Shown one piece after another: positions 8,285-15,852 of a DNA stretch of 64,000 nucleotides. Position 1 is the stretch's first letter; every line of letters begins with the position of its first letter. The notes under the pieces were generated by a model. That model did no database searches, was not told the DNA's origin, and was given only the letters and a program-made list of their open reading frames with translations. A program made the position numbers and the translations under genes. Source of the DNA: a bacterium (GTDB taxonomy: Bacteria > 4484-113 > JAFGCY01); the NCBI GenBank assembly GCA_020849855.1, contig JADZFO010000002.1, positions 1 through 64,000 of the forward strand, read 5' to 3'.

Positions 8285-9667
8285 GTGCCAGAGCATGAAG
8301 CCGAGCCTGAAGCTGAGCTGCAGGCCGAGGCAGCAGTTGAGGCAGCTCTCGCGACCGCGGCCGGATCAGAAGAAGCTGAGGGGAGCTTTGAGTCTGAGCC
8401 TGAGTCTGAGCCTGAGCCTGAGCCTGAGCTTGAGCCCGGGCCTGAGGCAGAGCTGAGCATCACCTTCGGGGCTGGCGATCAGCAGCCGCAAACGCAAGCT
8501 GCGCTGATTGCCGAAAGCCACACTGAAGCCCCCTTATCCGACCCGCAGCTGGCTGCCCTGTTTGAAAGCAATGGCTCCGCGCTGCATAAGTCAGCGCCGG
8601 TCGAAGAAGCAGCAGCAGAAGCTGAGTCCTTCATTCAGGCGGAGCCCGAAGCTGAGCAGATTGACGCGTTCATGGAAAGCCAGACGGAAGATCTGGAGAC
8701 CGAAGCGAGTTTCGAACCCGTCGCCGAAACGCTGGCGGAGCAGGTTGAAGAGCCGCTGGCACAGCAGCCTGCTGAAGAGCTGTCTGAAATACAGACTGCA
8801 GCGCAGGCAGACGACGCGCCGGAGCAGGCAGAAGTGCAGCTTGCGGCAGCACTGGCTGATGAAGCGCCGGAGCTTGAGACACAGGCAGAAGGCGAGCTGG
8901 TCTTTGTTGAAATCGTCGGCAGCATAGAGCCGGGCCCGGTCGCTGCCCTTGAAGCCGTTGCCGTCCCCGAGTTCAGTGCCGAGGACTTCGACGAGCCGGA
9001 GCAGCCTGAGCTGCCGCTGGCCGAGCCGGTATACGCAGAGGCGGCGCAGGCGGAGACAGTACAGGCTGATACGGTACAGGCTGAGGCAGTGCAGGCTGAA
9101 ACAGCGCTGGCTGAGCAGTGGCATGCCGAGGAGGCTGAGCTTTTCTACAGGATTGAAGCGGCGCCGGCCTTCTTCGCCGAGGTCAGCCCGGTGGAAGCAG
9201 GGCAGCCGGCCGCCGATGCGGATGCCGGGACGTTCAAGCTGGACGCAGGCGAGGAAATGCACACCCCGGCGCCCAGCACAGCGGAAGCCCCGATGGTCTT
9301 TGGCATCCGGGTGGAGGCTAAGGCCAAGCAGCCGCCGCTGCTCAGCGTGGGCCTGGATGACACACCGGTGGACAAGCTGCCGGATGTGCCCTTTGTGCAG
9401 AAGCATGAGATCCCCCGCGCGGTGCGCGACCTGGATGCAGAGTATGAGGACGAGGCGGGCCAGGTGAAGAAGACGGCGCAGTACGAGCAGCCTTACCGGC
9501 CGAAGTCGAAGTCAAAGGAAGAGGAGACCAGCCTCGCCGCCGGCAAGCTTGAGCGCCCCAAGCCCAGCGAAGTGGTCATCATGCCGGATGAGGTGGAGCG
9601 CCAGAACCGCAAGGGGCGGCTCTCGCACTGGTTCCAGCAGCTCACCAGCAACCGGCCGCGGGCCTAG
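8285..9667 (+). CDS. Acidic Glu/Ala-rich low-complexity protein, possible detached tail of the roadblock protein
   Basis: 460 codons from a GTG with GAGGAAG about 9 nt upstream. Residues 1-330 are mostly Glu, Ala, Gln and Pro, with a 6-nt repeat (Ser/Pro-Glu, about 8391-8430) and a 15-nt repeat encoding x-V-Q-A-E/D (about 9040-9115). The last 110 residues are more ordered and become basic, ending in a KGRLSHWFQQL-type helix that might bind a partner or membrane. The frame is the same as the roadblock gene and is open back to its TGA at 8210-8212, so 24 extra codons of identical composition precede the GTG. It may be a separate gene, a readthrough product or a split gene. The stop overlaps recO's on the other strand. 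Confidence 0.6.
   Translation: MPEHEAEPEAELQAEAAVEAALATAAGSEEAEGSFESEPESEPEPEPELEPGPEAELSITFGAGDQQPQTQAALIAESHTEAPLSDPQLAALFESNGSALHKSAPVEEAAAEAESFIQAEPEAEQIDAFMESQTEDLETEASFEPVAETLAEQVEEPLAQQPAEELSEIQTAAQADDAPEQAEVQLAAALADEAPELETQAEGELVFVEIVGSIEPGPVAALEAVAVPEFSAEDFDEPEQPELPLAEPVYAEAAQAETVQADTVQAEAVQAETALAEQWHAEEAELFYRIEAAPAFFAEVSPVEAGQPAADADAGTFKLDAGEEMHTPAPSTAEAPMVFGIRVEAKAKQPPLLSVGLDDTPVDKLPDVPFVQKHEIPRAVRDLDAEYEDEAGQVKKTAQYEQPYRPKSKSKEEETSLAAGKLERPKPSEVVIMPDEVERQNRKGRLSHWFQQLTSNRPRA
8391..8446 (+). repeat. 6-nt GAGYCT repeat tract in the acidic tail gene
   Basis: Alternating GAGTCT/GAGCCT hexamers encode Glu-Ser/Glu-Pro dipeptides. Length variation by slippage in multiples of 6 nt would keep frame. 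Confidence 0.7.
9040..9115 (+). repeat. 15-nt tandem repeat coding x-V-Q-A-E/D
   Basis: About five units of a 15-nt repeat with core ACAGGCTGA, differing by a few bases each, encode a pentapeptide repeat in the acidic tail gene. Confidence 0.7.
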
Positions 9668-10506
9668 GCCGGCGCGACCGGATCCTGCAGCTTCCACTGC
9701 CGGGCCAGGAACTCCGCCGTCTCAAGGCGCTGCTGCGAAAGGTCGCCGATGTGCTGCGTGGCCAGGCGGATCAGCAGCGCGGCATCCACGGCGTCCACTC
9801 TCGCCGCGGGGTAATCCAGCAACGCGCCATGCAGCAGGCGCTGCCAGCGCAGGCGCCTGGGCGCATCGATGCGCGGCAGCTCTGCCGCTGAGCGGGCGTA
9901 GCGCGCATTAAAGACATCGCGCCCGATCAGCCCCTCGCCGCTGGGCAGCAGGAAGGCCGGCTCATCCGGCGCCAGGCGGTGCCCATCCACAGCGCAGCTG
10001 CTGAAGTCCGGCAGCAGGCCGTGGATCGCCAGCAGTTTGAGCGAGAAGACGCAGGCGCAGGCCGGCAGGGCCGCGGCGGCGGGTTCGCTGCGCAGCAGGT
10101 TCACCAGGAGCTGGAACATCTCGGAGTTCTGCAGCGGGGCGGCGCTGGCGGCGCAGCAGCAGTCCAGCATCCACCACCACAGGGCGCTGTGGTCAAGGCC
10201 CGAGCGCCAGACCGGATGGCCGTGCGCAACGCTGAGACCGGTCAGCACGCGCAGCGCGCCATGCGCGGCGCCGGCAGCCTGCGCCGAGCGGGCTGCGGCG
10301 CTGCGGATCAGCAGCTCGTCGCCGCTTTGCAGGAAAGGCGCCAGCTTGCTGCTGGCCTTGAGGATGCCGCGGGCCTTGATGCTGAGGCTGCCTTCCTGGG
10401 CGGCAAAGAAGCGCAGCAGGGCGTCACTTTCATTAATCGGAAAGCTTGCCACCCACAGGGCCGGCAGGCCCCGCGCCTGCGACTGCTCCAGCGCCTCATG
10501 CGACAC
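9664..10506 (-). CDS. recO: DNA repair protein RecO
   Basis: 280 residues with the RecO layout. The N-terminal OB-fold contains the conserved run NESDALLRFFAAQEGSLS and KARGILKASSKLAPFLQ; a C-terminal helical domain follows. RecO loads RecA at gaps with RecR in recombination repair. The usual four-Cys zinc site is not evident (around CAVDGHRL only one Cys is kept), which is seen in some RecO branches. The GTG start lies 6 nt after a TATAGT box, so the mRNA may be leaderless. The gene converges on the acidic-tail gene, and both stop codons come from the same palindromic CCTAGG. Confidence 0.85.
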   Translation of the reverse strand: MSHEALEQSQARGLPALWVASFPINESDALLRFFAAQEGSLSIKARGILKASSKLAPFLQSGDELLIRSAAARSAQAAGAAHGALRVLTGLSVAHGHPVWRSGLDHSALWWWMLDCCCAASAAPLQNSEMFQLLVNLLRSEPAAAALPACACVFSLKLLAIHGLLPDFSSCAVDGHRLAPDEPAFLLPSGEGLIGRDVFNARYARSAAELPRIDAPRRLRWQRLLHGALLDYPAARVDAVDAALLIRLATQHIGDLSQQRLETAEFLARQWKLQDPVAPA

Positions 10507-10512
10507 AGTGGC

Positions 10513-10518
10513 ACTATA
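10513..10518 (-). promoter_or_regulatory. -10 box of recO, leaderless arrangement
   Basis: TATAGT on the minus strand ends 6 nt before the GTG of recO; no Shine-Dalgarno sequence fits in the gap. Confidence 0.5.
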
Positions 10519-10580
10519 GCGCCGGGGAAAGGCGGGCTGGCATGGATATGCAGCATTGATCGCTTAATGCCGATGCATAT

Positions 10581-10589
10581 TGTTATAAT
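10581..10589 (+). promoter_or_regulatory. Extended -10 promoter of the cohesin/dockerin lipoprotein gene
   Basis: TGTTATAAT is a perfect extended -10 element; no good -35 is needed or seen. The leader would be about 68 nt. Confidence 0.5.
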
Positions 10590-10664
10590 TACAGTGCCGG
10601 CGGTACTGGTTCCCGCATCCTGCTTCGCCGACAAGCTAGCACCCCCACTGCGTAGGAGCCGAAT

Positions 10665-12284
10665 TTGCGTATGCATACCGCATCGGGCCTGATTAAGAGC
10701 GTCTGCATTTGCGTGGCAGTTTCCCTGGTCATTGCACTGAATGCCTGCGGCGGCGGCAGCCTGCAGCAGAGCGATCTGCAGTCGGCCGACCTGCGCGGCG
10801 CATCAGAGTGGAACCCCAATGCCCCGTCCATCGAAGTGCCACAGCTCAGCGCAGTCCTGGCCGGCTCGGCCTGGCGCAGCATGGGGGACTTCTCGGTGCT
10901 GGCCCTGGATGCGCAGGACCGCCCGGACGCCGCCGCGCAGGCCGCGCTGAAGCTGCAGCGCCGCGGCTCCGCCTGGGAGCTGAGCTCCAGCCGCCCGGGC
11001 AGCTTTGTGCAGGTTTATCTGCGCTATGACGCCAGCAAGCTGGCCGTCAGCAGCATCGACGCCTCGCGTAGCGAGGGCCTGGGCCTGGCGCTGAAGGTGG
11101 AGCCGGGCCTGCTGGCCGTGGCGGTCAGCGGCATCAAGGGCCAGAAGCTGAGCCCCCGCGTACCCCTGGCGCGGATCAGCACGGGCCCCGGGCCGGACAG
11201 CCAGGGCGCGCGCGCCGCGAGCAAGGTGAACAAGGACCCCTCTTCAAAGGTGACCAACCTCAGCGCGACCGACGCCGATGGCGACGTGACCCTGAACTGG
11301 AGCGAGCGCTGCACCGGCGACTACAACCTGGACGGCCAGGTGCTGGTCTCGGACCTGGCGCCCATCGGTATCTTCTTCCTGGACAGCACCGACCCGCTGG
11401 AGAACCCCGACGCGGCGCGCGCGGAAGTGGCCGACGGCAACGAGGATGGCACGATCAGCATCCAGGACCTGACCAAGATCGGCGCCAACTACCTGACCCG
11501 CATCGAAGGCTATAACGTCTACCGCACGGAGCTGAGCAGCGCGGACGAAGTGCCGGATGTCAACGACGGCGCGCGCTGGACCAAGGTGGACAACACCGCT
11601 GACCCCAGCGGCCCCAGCGCCCCGCGCGACTTCAACGGCCAGAACACGCGCCTGAGCTATACCTTCGTGGACGCCGGCCTCGACCCGGGCGACTATGGCT
11701 GGTATGTGGTCATGGTGGGCTTCGCGATCTCCCCGACCGACGGCACCCTGGAGGAGAGCGACAAGAAGAGCGACCCGGCGACCCTGACCGTGGGCACCGG
11801 CAACCTGCCCAATGCGACCCTTTACTTCGAGATCCAGGCCCCCGCCGGCGAGCTGGCCAGCGTGAATGACGAGTTCTATCTGGCGGTGAAGGTCAACGAG
11901 ATCACCGAGCTGTTCAGCGCCAATGTCCGCTTTGAGTACGACTCCTCCCTGGTGGAGCTGGTCGAATCGGTGGACAGCTATGGCGGTCACCCGAACTTCC
12001 TGACCCCGCCGCTCTTCCTGGGCGTGGACGATGTGGGCCCGGCGACGGCGCCCTACAAGCTGCTGGGCTTCAACGCCACGCAGACCCAGGGCACGCCGAC
12101 GGTGACCGGCCAGGATGGCGCGCTGGGCTACTTCAAGTTCAAGTGCATCGCCGACGGTGTCAACACCGAGTGCTTCCGCTTCCCGCAGGCCAGCAACTTC
12201 ATCTTCCTGTGGGGGCCGGACTACGGCGTGCCGATCGCCAACCCGACCCTGGGCGACGCGCAGAACCTGAACATCGCGCAGTAG
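10665..12284 (+). CDS. Lipoprotein with dockerin-like and cohesin-like domains
   Basis: The lipobox LNAC near residue 28 predicts an exported lipoprotein. TTG at 10665 is preferred because AGGAG ends 6 nt upstream; the ATG at 10671 is the alternative. Residues about 215-275 carry two calcium-loop motifs (GDYNLDGQVLVSDL and ADGNEDGTISIQDLTKIG) like dockerin type I or EF-hand pairs, followed directly by GYNVYRTEL, which begins a fibronectin-III-like segment (to about 375). Residues about 380-535 resemble a cohesin fold (YFEIQAPAGELASVNDEFYLAV, then NVRFEYDSSLVEL). It may take part in surface protein assembly by dockerin-cohesin contact. The ligand is unknown. Confidence 0.75.
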   Translation: MRMHTASGLIKSVCICVAVSLVIALNACGGGSLQQSDLQSADLRGASEWNPNAPSIEVPQLSAVLAGSAWRSMGDFSVLALDAQDRPDAAAQAALKLQRRGSAWELSSSRPGSFVQVYLRYDASKLAVSSIDASRSEGLGLALKVEPGLLAVAVSGIKGQKLSPRVPLARISTGPGPDSQGARAASKVNKDPSSKVTNLSATDADGDVTLNWSERCTGDYNLDGQVLVSDLAPIGIFFLDSTDPLENPDAARAEVADGNEDGTISIQDLTKIGANYLTRIEGYNVYRTELSSADEVPDVNDGARWTKVDNTADPSGPSAPRDFNGQNTRLSYTFVDAGLDPGDYGWYVVMVGFAISPTDGTLEESDKKSDPATLTVGTGNLPNATLYFEIQAPAGELASVNDEFYLAVKVNEITELFSANVRFEYDSSLVELVESVDSYGGHPNFLTPPLFLGVDDVGPATAPYKLLGFNATQTQGTPTVTGQDGALGYFKFKCIADGVNTECFRFPQASNFIFLWGPDYGVPIANPTLGDAQNLNIAQ

Positions 12285-12322
12285 CCCGTCGCGGACACAG
12301 CAGGGGAGTGCAGGCTTGAGAG

Positions 12323-12328
12323 TAGAAT
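12323..12328 (+). promoter_or_regulatory. -10 box of rsmA, leaderless arrangement
   Basis: TAGAAT ends 9 nt before the ATG of rsmA, with no purine-rich site between. Confidence 0.5.
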
Positions 12329-12337
12329 GCTGCGCTC

Positions 12338-13192
12338 ATGCTTGAAGCCTATATCCACACGGCCCTGGAACGCGCGCGCATCCGCCCCAGCAAGGCGCGC
12401 GGCCAGCACTTCCTGATTGACGACGGTGTGCTGGCCCAGATCGTCCGCGCGGCGCAGCTGGATAGCGCTGATGCGGTGCTGGAGATCGGCCCCGGCCTGG
12501 GCTCCCTGACCCAGAGCCTGGCGGCGCGCTGCTGGCGGGTTTACGCCTTCGAGCTGGACGACGCGATCGTGAAGTACCTGCGCGGCTGGGTGCTGCCCGA
12601 GACGCGCAATGTGGTGCTGGACGACATCGCCTTCAACAAGTACGCGCTGGAGCGGGTGATCGCGGAGGTTAAGGCCGAGGGACGCAGGCTGAAGATCGTC
12701 ACCAACCTGCCATACCAGATCAGCTCGGCCTTCCTGCATACCGTGGTGGAGTACAGCGCGGATATCGACCTGACGGTGGTGATGCTGCAGCGCGAGGTGG
12801 CCCTGCGGGCCTGCGCCGGGGTGGGCGACCCGGGCTATAACAGCTTTTCGCTGTATCTGCAGACCTGGCTGAAGCCGCGCTGGGTTTGTGATGTGCCGCG
12901 CGGGGCCTTTTACCCCGAGCCGCAGGTGGAAAGCGCGGTCATTACCCTAACGCCGCTGAAGCCCCAGGAGCAGCCCCAGCCGCGGGACCGCAGACTGTAT
13001 GACAAGATGGTCAAGGGCATCTTCCGCCGCCGCCGCAAGACCATCCTTAACGCCCTGCAGCTTACCTATGGACACCTGAGCAGCGAGCAGGCCCTGGCTG
13101 CGCTGCGCAGCGCCGGCATCGACCCACAGAAGCGCCCGCAGGACCTGGGCATGGCGGAGTATGTGAAGCTGGCGGATGCGCTGGCGGGGTAG
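12338..13192 (+). CDS. rsmA: 16S rRNA adenine(1518/1519)-N6 dimethyltransferase RsmA (KsgA)
   Basis: 284 residues, the normal length. ARGQHFL marks the N-terminal substrate region, EIGPGLGSLT is the SAM-binding loop, ELDD carries the acidic ribose-binding residue, and NLPYQISS is the catalytic N-x-P-Y motif. The C-terminal helical domain (about 200-284, with FRRRRKTILNAL) is intact. The enzyme dimethylates two adenines at the 3' end of 16S rRNA during late small-subunit assembly. The start is an ATG 9 nt after TAGAAT. The HEPN-like gene starts 14 nt downstream and may share the transcript. Confidence 0.95.
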   Translation: MLEAYIHTALERARIRPSKARGQHFLIDDGVLAQIVRAAQLDSADAVLEIGPGLGSLTQSLAARCWRVYAFELDDAIVKYLRGWVLPETRNVVLDDIAFNKYALERVIAEVKAEGRRLKIVTNLPYQISSAFLHTVVEYSADIDLTVVMLQREVALRACAGVGDPGYNSFSLYLQTWLKPRWVCDVPRGAFYPEPQVESAVITLTPLKPQEQPQPRDRRLYDKMVKGIFRRRRKTILNALQLTYGHLSSEQALAALRSAGIDPQKRPQDLGMAEYVKLADALAG

Positions 13193-13206
13193 ACCATATA
13201 AGGTAG

Positions 13207-14454
13207 ATGGTAATGGGAACAACCCCCAAAACTGTGATTCAAGGCATTTCTCCAAAGGCCCAGACATCCATGGAAAATGGAAGTCTGTTTGTAAGGCATC
13301 TTTGGCCGTTTTCCTTACTCCAGTACAGAGTAGAAGAAGAAAGACTGACTCAGATTGCGCCACAGCTGAGGAACATCACTGTTTCACCGAATATGTGGGG
13401 AGTGGTTCATCATAGTGAGTCGCAACTCGAACTGCTGTTGCCACTTCTGGAGAATCAAAGGCCGCTGTTTACATTTGACTACTTCGCAGTATTGAACATT
13501 GGGCGAGTCACTGTACAAACACGGCCGATCAGTTTGGAGTTTCGCTGCTTGATAGAGGCCTTCGAACCCAGCGGCTACATAGTTCCACAGGCCTACGATA
13601 CATTTGACAACACTTATGCAAATTGGCATTCCAAGATGCGTTCCATTGAAGCCGAAAGTACTCGCTTCGATACCCTGTTCTTGACGATCGACGGAAAGAG
13701 CCCTGATCATGCTGGCTGGCTTCGAGTATGTAGACTCCTTAACTTTGGCAAAGTAGTATCTAACCAACTGTCTCCGCTCATCTCGATACACAGGTCCATA
13801 AATCTCTACATACCTAAGTCTCACACCGATGCAATCATTCAAGGTCAGTCTTCTGGGACCGGCCATTCCATTCCGGATGTACCAGATGCTCTGCTGACGA
13901 ACTACCTTGCAGGTAGTACAAACTCGAGCACTGCATTTAAGGTGCTGCATCTTTGGCAACTCATTGAGTCTTTGGCCGAAGAGGTAGCAGCACAGGAACT
14001 TGCGGGAAGTTTGAAAGGTCTACTGAACAGCAATAGCCACGATAAACACGATTCAGTGTCGTTCAAATCGGTTAAGAAGTTGATTGAAAGGTCCTCACAG
14101 CAAGCTGACAAAGTGCGAGCCTTGTTCGAGCGTTATTACTCAGTTCGAGAACTAAGTAACTTGATTAGAGTTCACTTCAAGAGACTTAAGGGTAGGCTAG
14201 AATTCGAAGGTGGCTTGAAGGTGGATTATGATCTAACCTCGCAAAGTTTCCCTTCGCTGAGTCACTCTCTGGCTAAGGTACTTTACAAGATCAGAAATGG
14301 CCTGGTTCACTCAGCAGAGGACGAGGAGCAGATACTCTTCGAAAGTGACAAGAACGAGGAGTTACTCATCCCCTGGACTCTTGTGATTCATGAGTTTCTA
14401 TTCTCTGCGCTTTGGCAAAGGTACAGCGCCCCTGATAGGCAAGACACCAGATAG
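13207..14454 (+). CDS. AT-richer orphan protein with HEPN-like R-x4-H motif
   Basis: 415 residues with no match I recognise over the N-terminal 200. The C-terminal half is helical and holds the sequence IRNGLVHS (residues 362-369, R363 and H368; nt 14293-14310), the R-x4-H pattern of HEPN nucleases, preceded by charged helices such as VRALFERYYSVRELSNLI. HEPN domains often form RNases in toxin-antitoxin and anti-phage systems, and ApeA-type proteins have a similar layout with a C-terminal HEPN. The base composition is clearly lower in GC than the neighbours, and codon use is less biased, which suggests transfer. It sits 14 nt after rsmA with no partner gene. Start ATG 13207 or 13213. Confidence 0.5.
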   Translation: MVMGTTPKTVIQGISPKAQTSMENGSLFVRHLWPFSLLQYRVEEERLTQIAPQLRNITVSPNMWGVVHHSESQLELLLPLLENQRPLFTFDYFAVLNIGRVTVQTRPISLEFRCLIEAFEPSGYIVPQAYDTFDNTYANWHSKMRSIEAESTRFDTLFLTIDGKSPDHAGWLRVCRLLNFGKVVSNQLSPLISIHRSINLYIPKSHTDAIIQGQSSGTGHSIPDVPDALLTNYLAGSTNSSTAFKVLHLWQLIESLAEEVAAQELAGSLKGLLNSNSHDKHDSVSFKSVKKLIERSSQQADKVRALFERYYSVRELSNLIRVHFKRLKGRLEFEGGLKVDYDLTSQSFPSLSHSLAKVLYKIRNGLVHSAEDEEQILFESDKNEELLIPWTLVIHEFLFSALWQRYSAPDRQDTR

Positions 14455-14493
14455 TCTGTTTCATCCAGATGGTAGTCGGGTGCTGAGTGGTTT

Positions 14494-15126
14494 CTAAGTC
14501 TTCCCCAGCATCTTCAGGCCGCGGGCGAACTTGTTCTCCTTGGCGATGCTGCCGCCGATGTGGTTGATCACCCAGTCAGCGGCGTTGAGGATCACGCCCT
14601 CCGGCACGCCATGGCTTTCCAGCTCGAAGACGACCTCCTGCTCCTTGGCCCGCGGGTTGTCGGGGCTGGAGTAGGTGCAGTAGTCCACGCTGACGCGCAC
14701 GCGGCTGCCCTTGGGGCCGATGTTGGCCTCGCGGGCGGTCTCCTCGATCAAGAGCCACTGGCGCAGCTCCTGGCCCGAGAGGCCCAGGGCCAGGGCGCCG
14801 AGCATGGAGATGGCCTCGGCGCTGTCGCCCTCCATCAGCTTGAGCTTGGTCTCCTCGCGGATGAAGAGGGTGTCGTGCTCGCGCAGGGGCTTCTTGTAGG
14901 TGAGGCGCAGTTCCTTGCCGGCGTAGATGTTCTCAAGCTTCTGGCGCAGGCGCAGGGTATGGCCCTTGGCCAGCAGCTCGCGCTGCTCGGTATCCAGCAG
15001 GCGGTCGAGGGTGGTGGTCTGGCCGAGGCTGTGCTGCTCAAGGTCCAGGAAGCGCGCCAGGCCGTCAACGACCCGCGGCACGTCCGGAAGCTGCTCCATC
15101 AGTATCTCGACCTCGACTTCTTCCAT
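14494..15126 (-). CDS. CYTH-domain (triphosphate tunnel metalloenzyme-like) protein
   Basis: 210 residues with CYTH hallmarks: EVEVEI at the N-terminus (the usual E-x-E-x-K with Glu instead of Lys), LLDTEQRELLAKGHTLRLRQ (the conserved D-T and R-x-R strand), LTYKKP, FELES (the C-terminal E-x-E strand), and NKFARGLKML. The family hydrolyses triphosphates such as thiamine triphosphate or inorganic tripolyphosphate, or makes cAMP. The altered Lys makes the substrate uncertain. GGAGGGG lies 2-8 nt upstream of the ATG, and a minus-strand TATAAT at 15161-15166 gives a 30-nt leader. It converges on the HEPN-like gene. Confidence 0.75.
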   Translation of the reverse strand: MEEVEVEILMEQLPDVPRVVDGLARFLDLEQHSLGQTTTLDRLLDTEQRELLAKGHTLRLRQKLENIYAGKELRLTYKKPLREHDTLFIREETKLKLMEGDSAEAISMLGALALGLSGQELRQWLLIEETAREANIGPKGSRVRVSVDYCTYSSPDNPRAKEQEVVFELESHGVPEGVILNAADWVINHIGGSIAKENKFARGLKMLGKT

Positions 15127-15160
15127 ATCCCCTCCAGCTGCGACGTCTGCCGCGCGAGGG

Positions 15161-15166
15161 ATTATA
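15161..15166 (-). promoter_or_regulatory. -10 box of the CYTH gene
   Basis: Minus-strand TATAAT, about 35 nt upstream of an ATG that has a good Shine-Dalgarno site. No -35 at normal spacing. Confidence 0.45.
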
Positions 15167-15256
15167 GCAAGGCTGGACTGCTAAAGGGTTAAGATCGCCG
15201 CGCGCCGGGCCGCAGAGCAGCGCGGCGCAATGAGATGCGGCGGGCCGGGAGCGGGG

Positions 15257-15262
15257 TAGAAT
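15257..15262 (+). promoter_or_regulatory. -10 box of the NosL-like gene, leaderless arrangement
   Basis: TAGAAT ends 6 nt before the GTG at 15269; the gap is pyrimidine-rich. Confidence 0.5.
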
Positions 15263-15268
15263 TTTCCT

Positions 15269-15835
15269 GTGATGCGAGGACTGAGATGGCCCGGCAGCGC
15301 TGTCCTGCTGCCGCTTTTCCAGCTGATTGCCCTGTGCAGCCTGTGCCTGCTGCTGCTGCCGCTGCAGGGCCAGGCGAAGATTGAGCGCACCCTCTGCGAC
15401 GTCTGCGGGCGGGTCTGGGATGACTCACCGGCCCGGATGCGCGCCCGTGTGGACCTGGGCCACAACCACAGCCGGACACTGTATGCCTGCTGCCCCTTCT
15501 GCATGCTGGAGCGGATGGAGGACTATAAGGACCGCAATATCGGCACCCTGCAGATCGTCCTGCACAAGGAGCACAAGGAGAACGCCGCAAGTATGCTGGT
15601 GGCCGAGCGCTCCTGGTTCCTGATCGGCATTGAGGGCGACGAGGAAAAGAATGCCGAGCCCTATGTTGCCGCCTTCCGCAACAAGAAGGCCGCCGAGGAA
15701 GGGCAGAAAAAGCTGGGCGGCGAGGCCATTGACTGGGAGACCCTGCTGGGCCGCGTGCGCAAGCTGACCGACGACTTCGAGCCGCGGGCGCCCAAGGACT
15801 ACCCGCCGCTGCGCCCGGGCCGCAGCGCGGACTAA
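15269..15835 (+). CDS. Exported NosL-like Cys-rich protein
   Basis: 188 residues. An N-terminal hydrophobic segment (about 10-32) should be a signal peptide or anchor. It is followed by CDVCG near residue 44 and CCPFC near residue 75, then a strand-rich domain with AERSWFLIG and AAFRNKKAAEEGQKKLGG. This pattern resembles NosL and related periplasmic proteins, where Cys/Met residues bind copper for enzyme maturation. No nitrous-oxide reductase genes are present, so a general metal or thiol role is more likely. GTG 15269 or ATG 15272 is the start. It converges on cheA with 17 bp between stops. Confidence 0.6.
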   Translation: MMRGLRWPGSAVLLPLFQLIALCSLCLLLLPLQGQAKIERTLCDVCGRVWDDSPARMRARVDLGHNHSRTLYACCPFCMLERMEDYKDRNIGTLQIVLHKEHKENAASMLVAERSWFLIGIEGDEEKNAEPYVAAFRNKKAAEEGQKKLGGEAIDWETLLGRVRKLTDDFEPRAPKDYPPLRPGRSAD

Positions 15836-15852
15836 GCGCCGGCCCTGCGACC

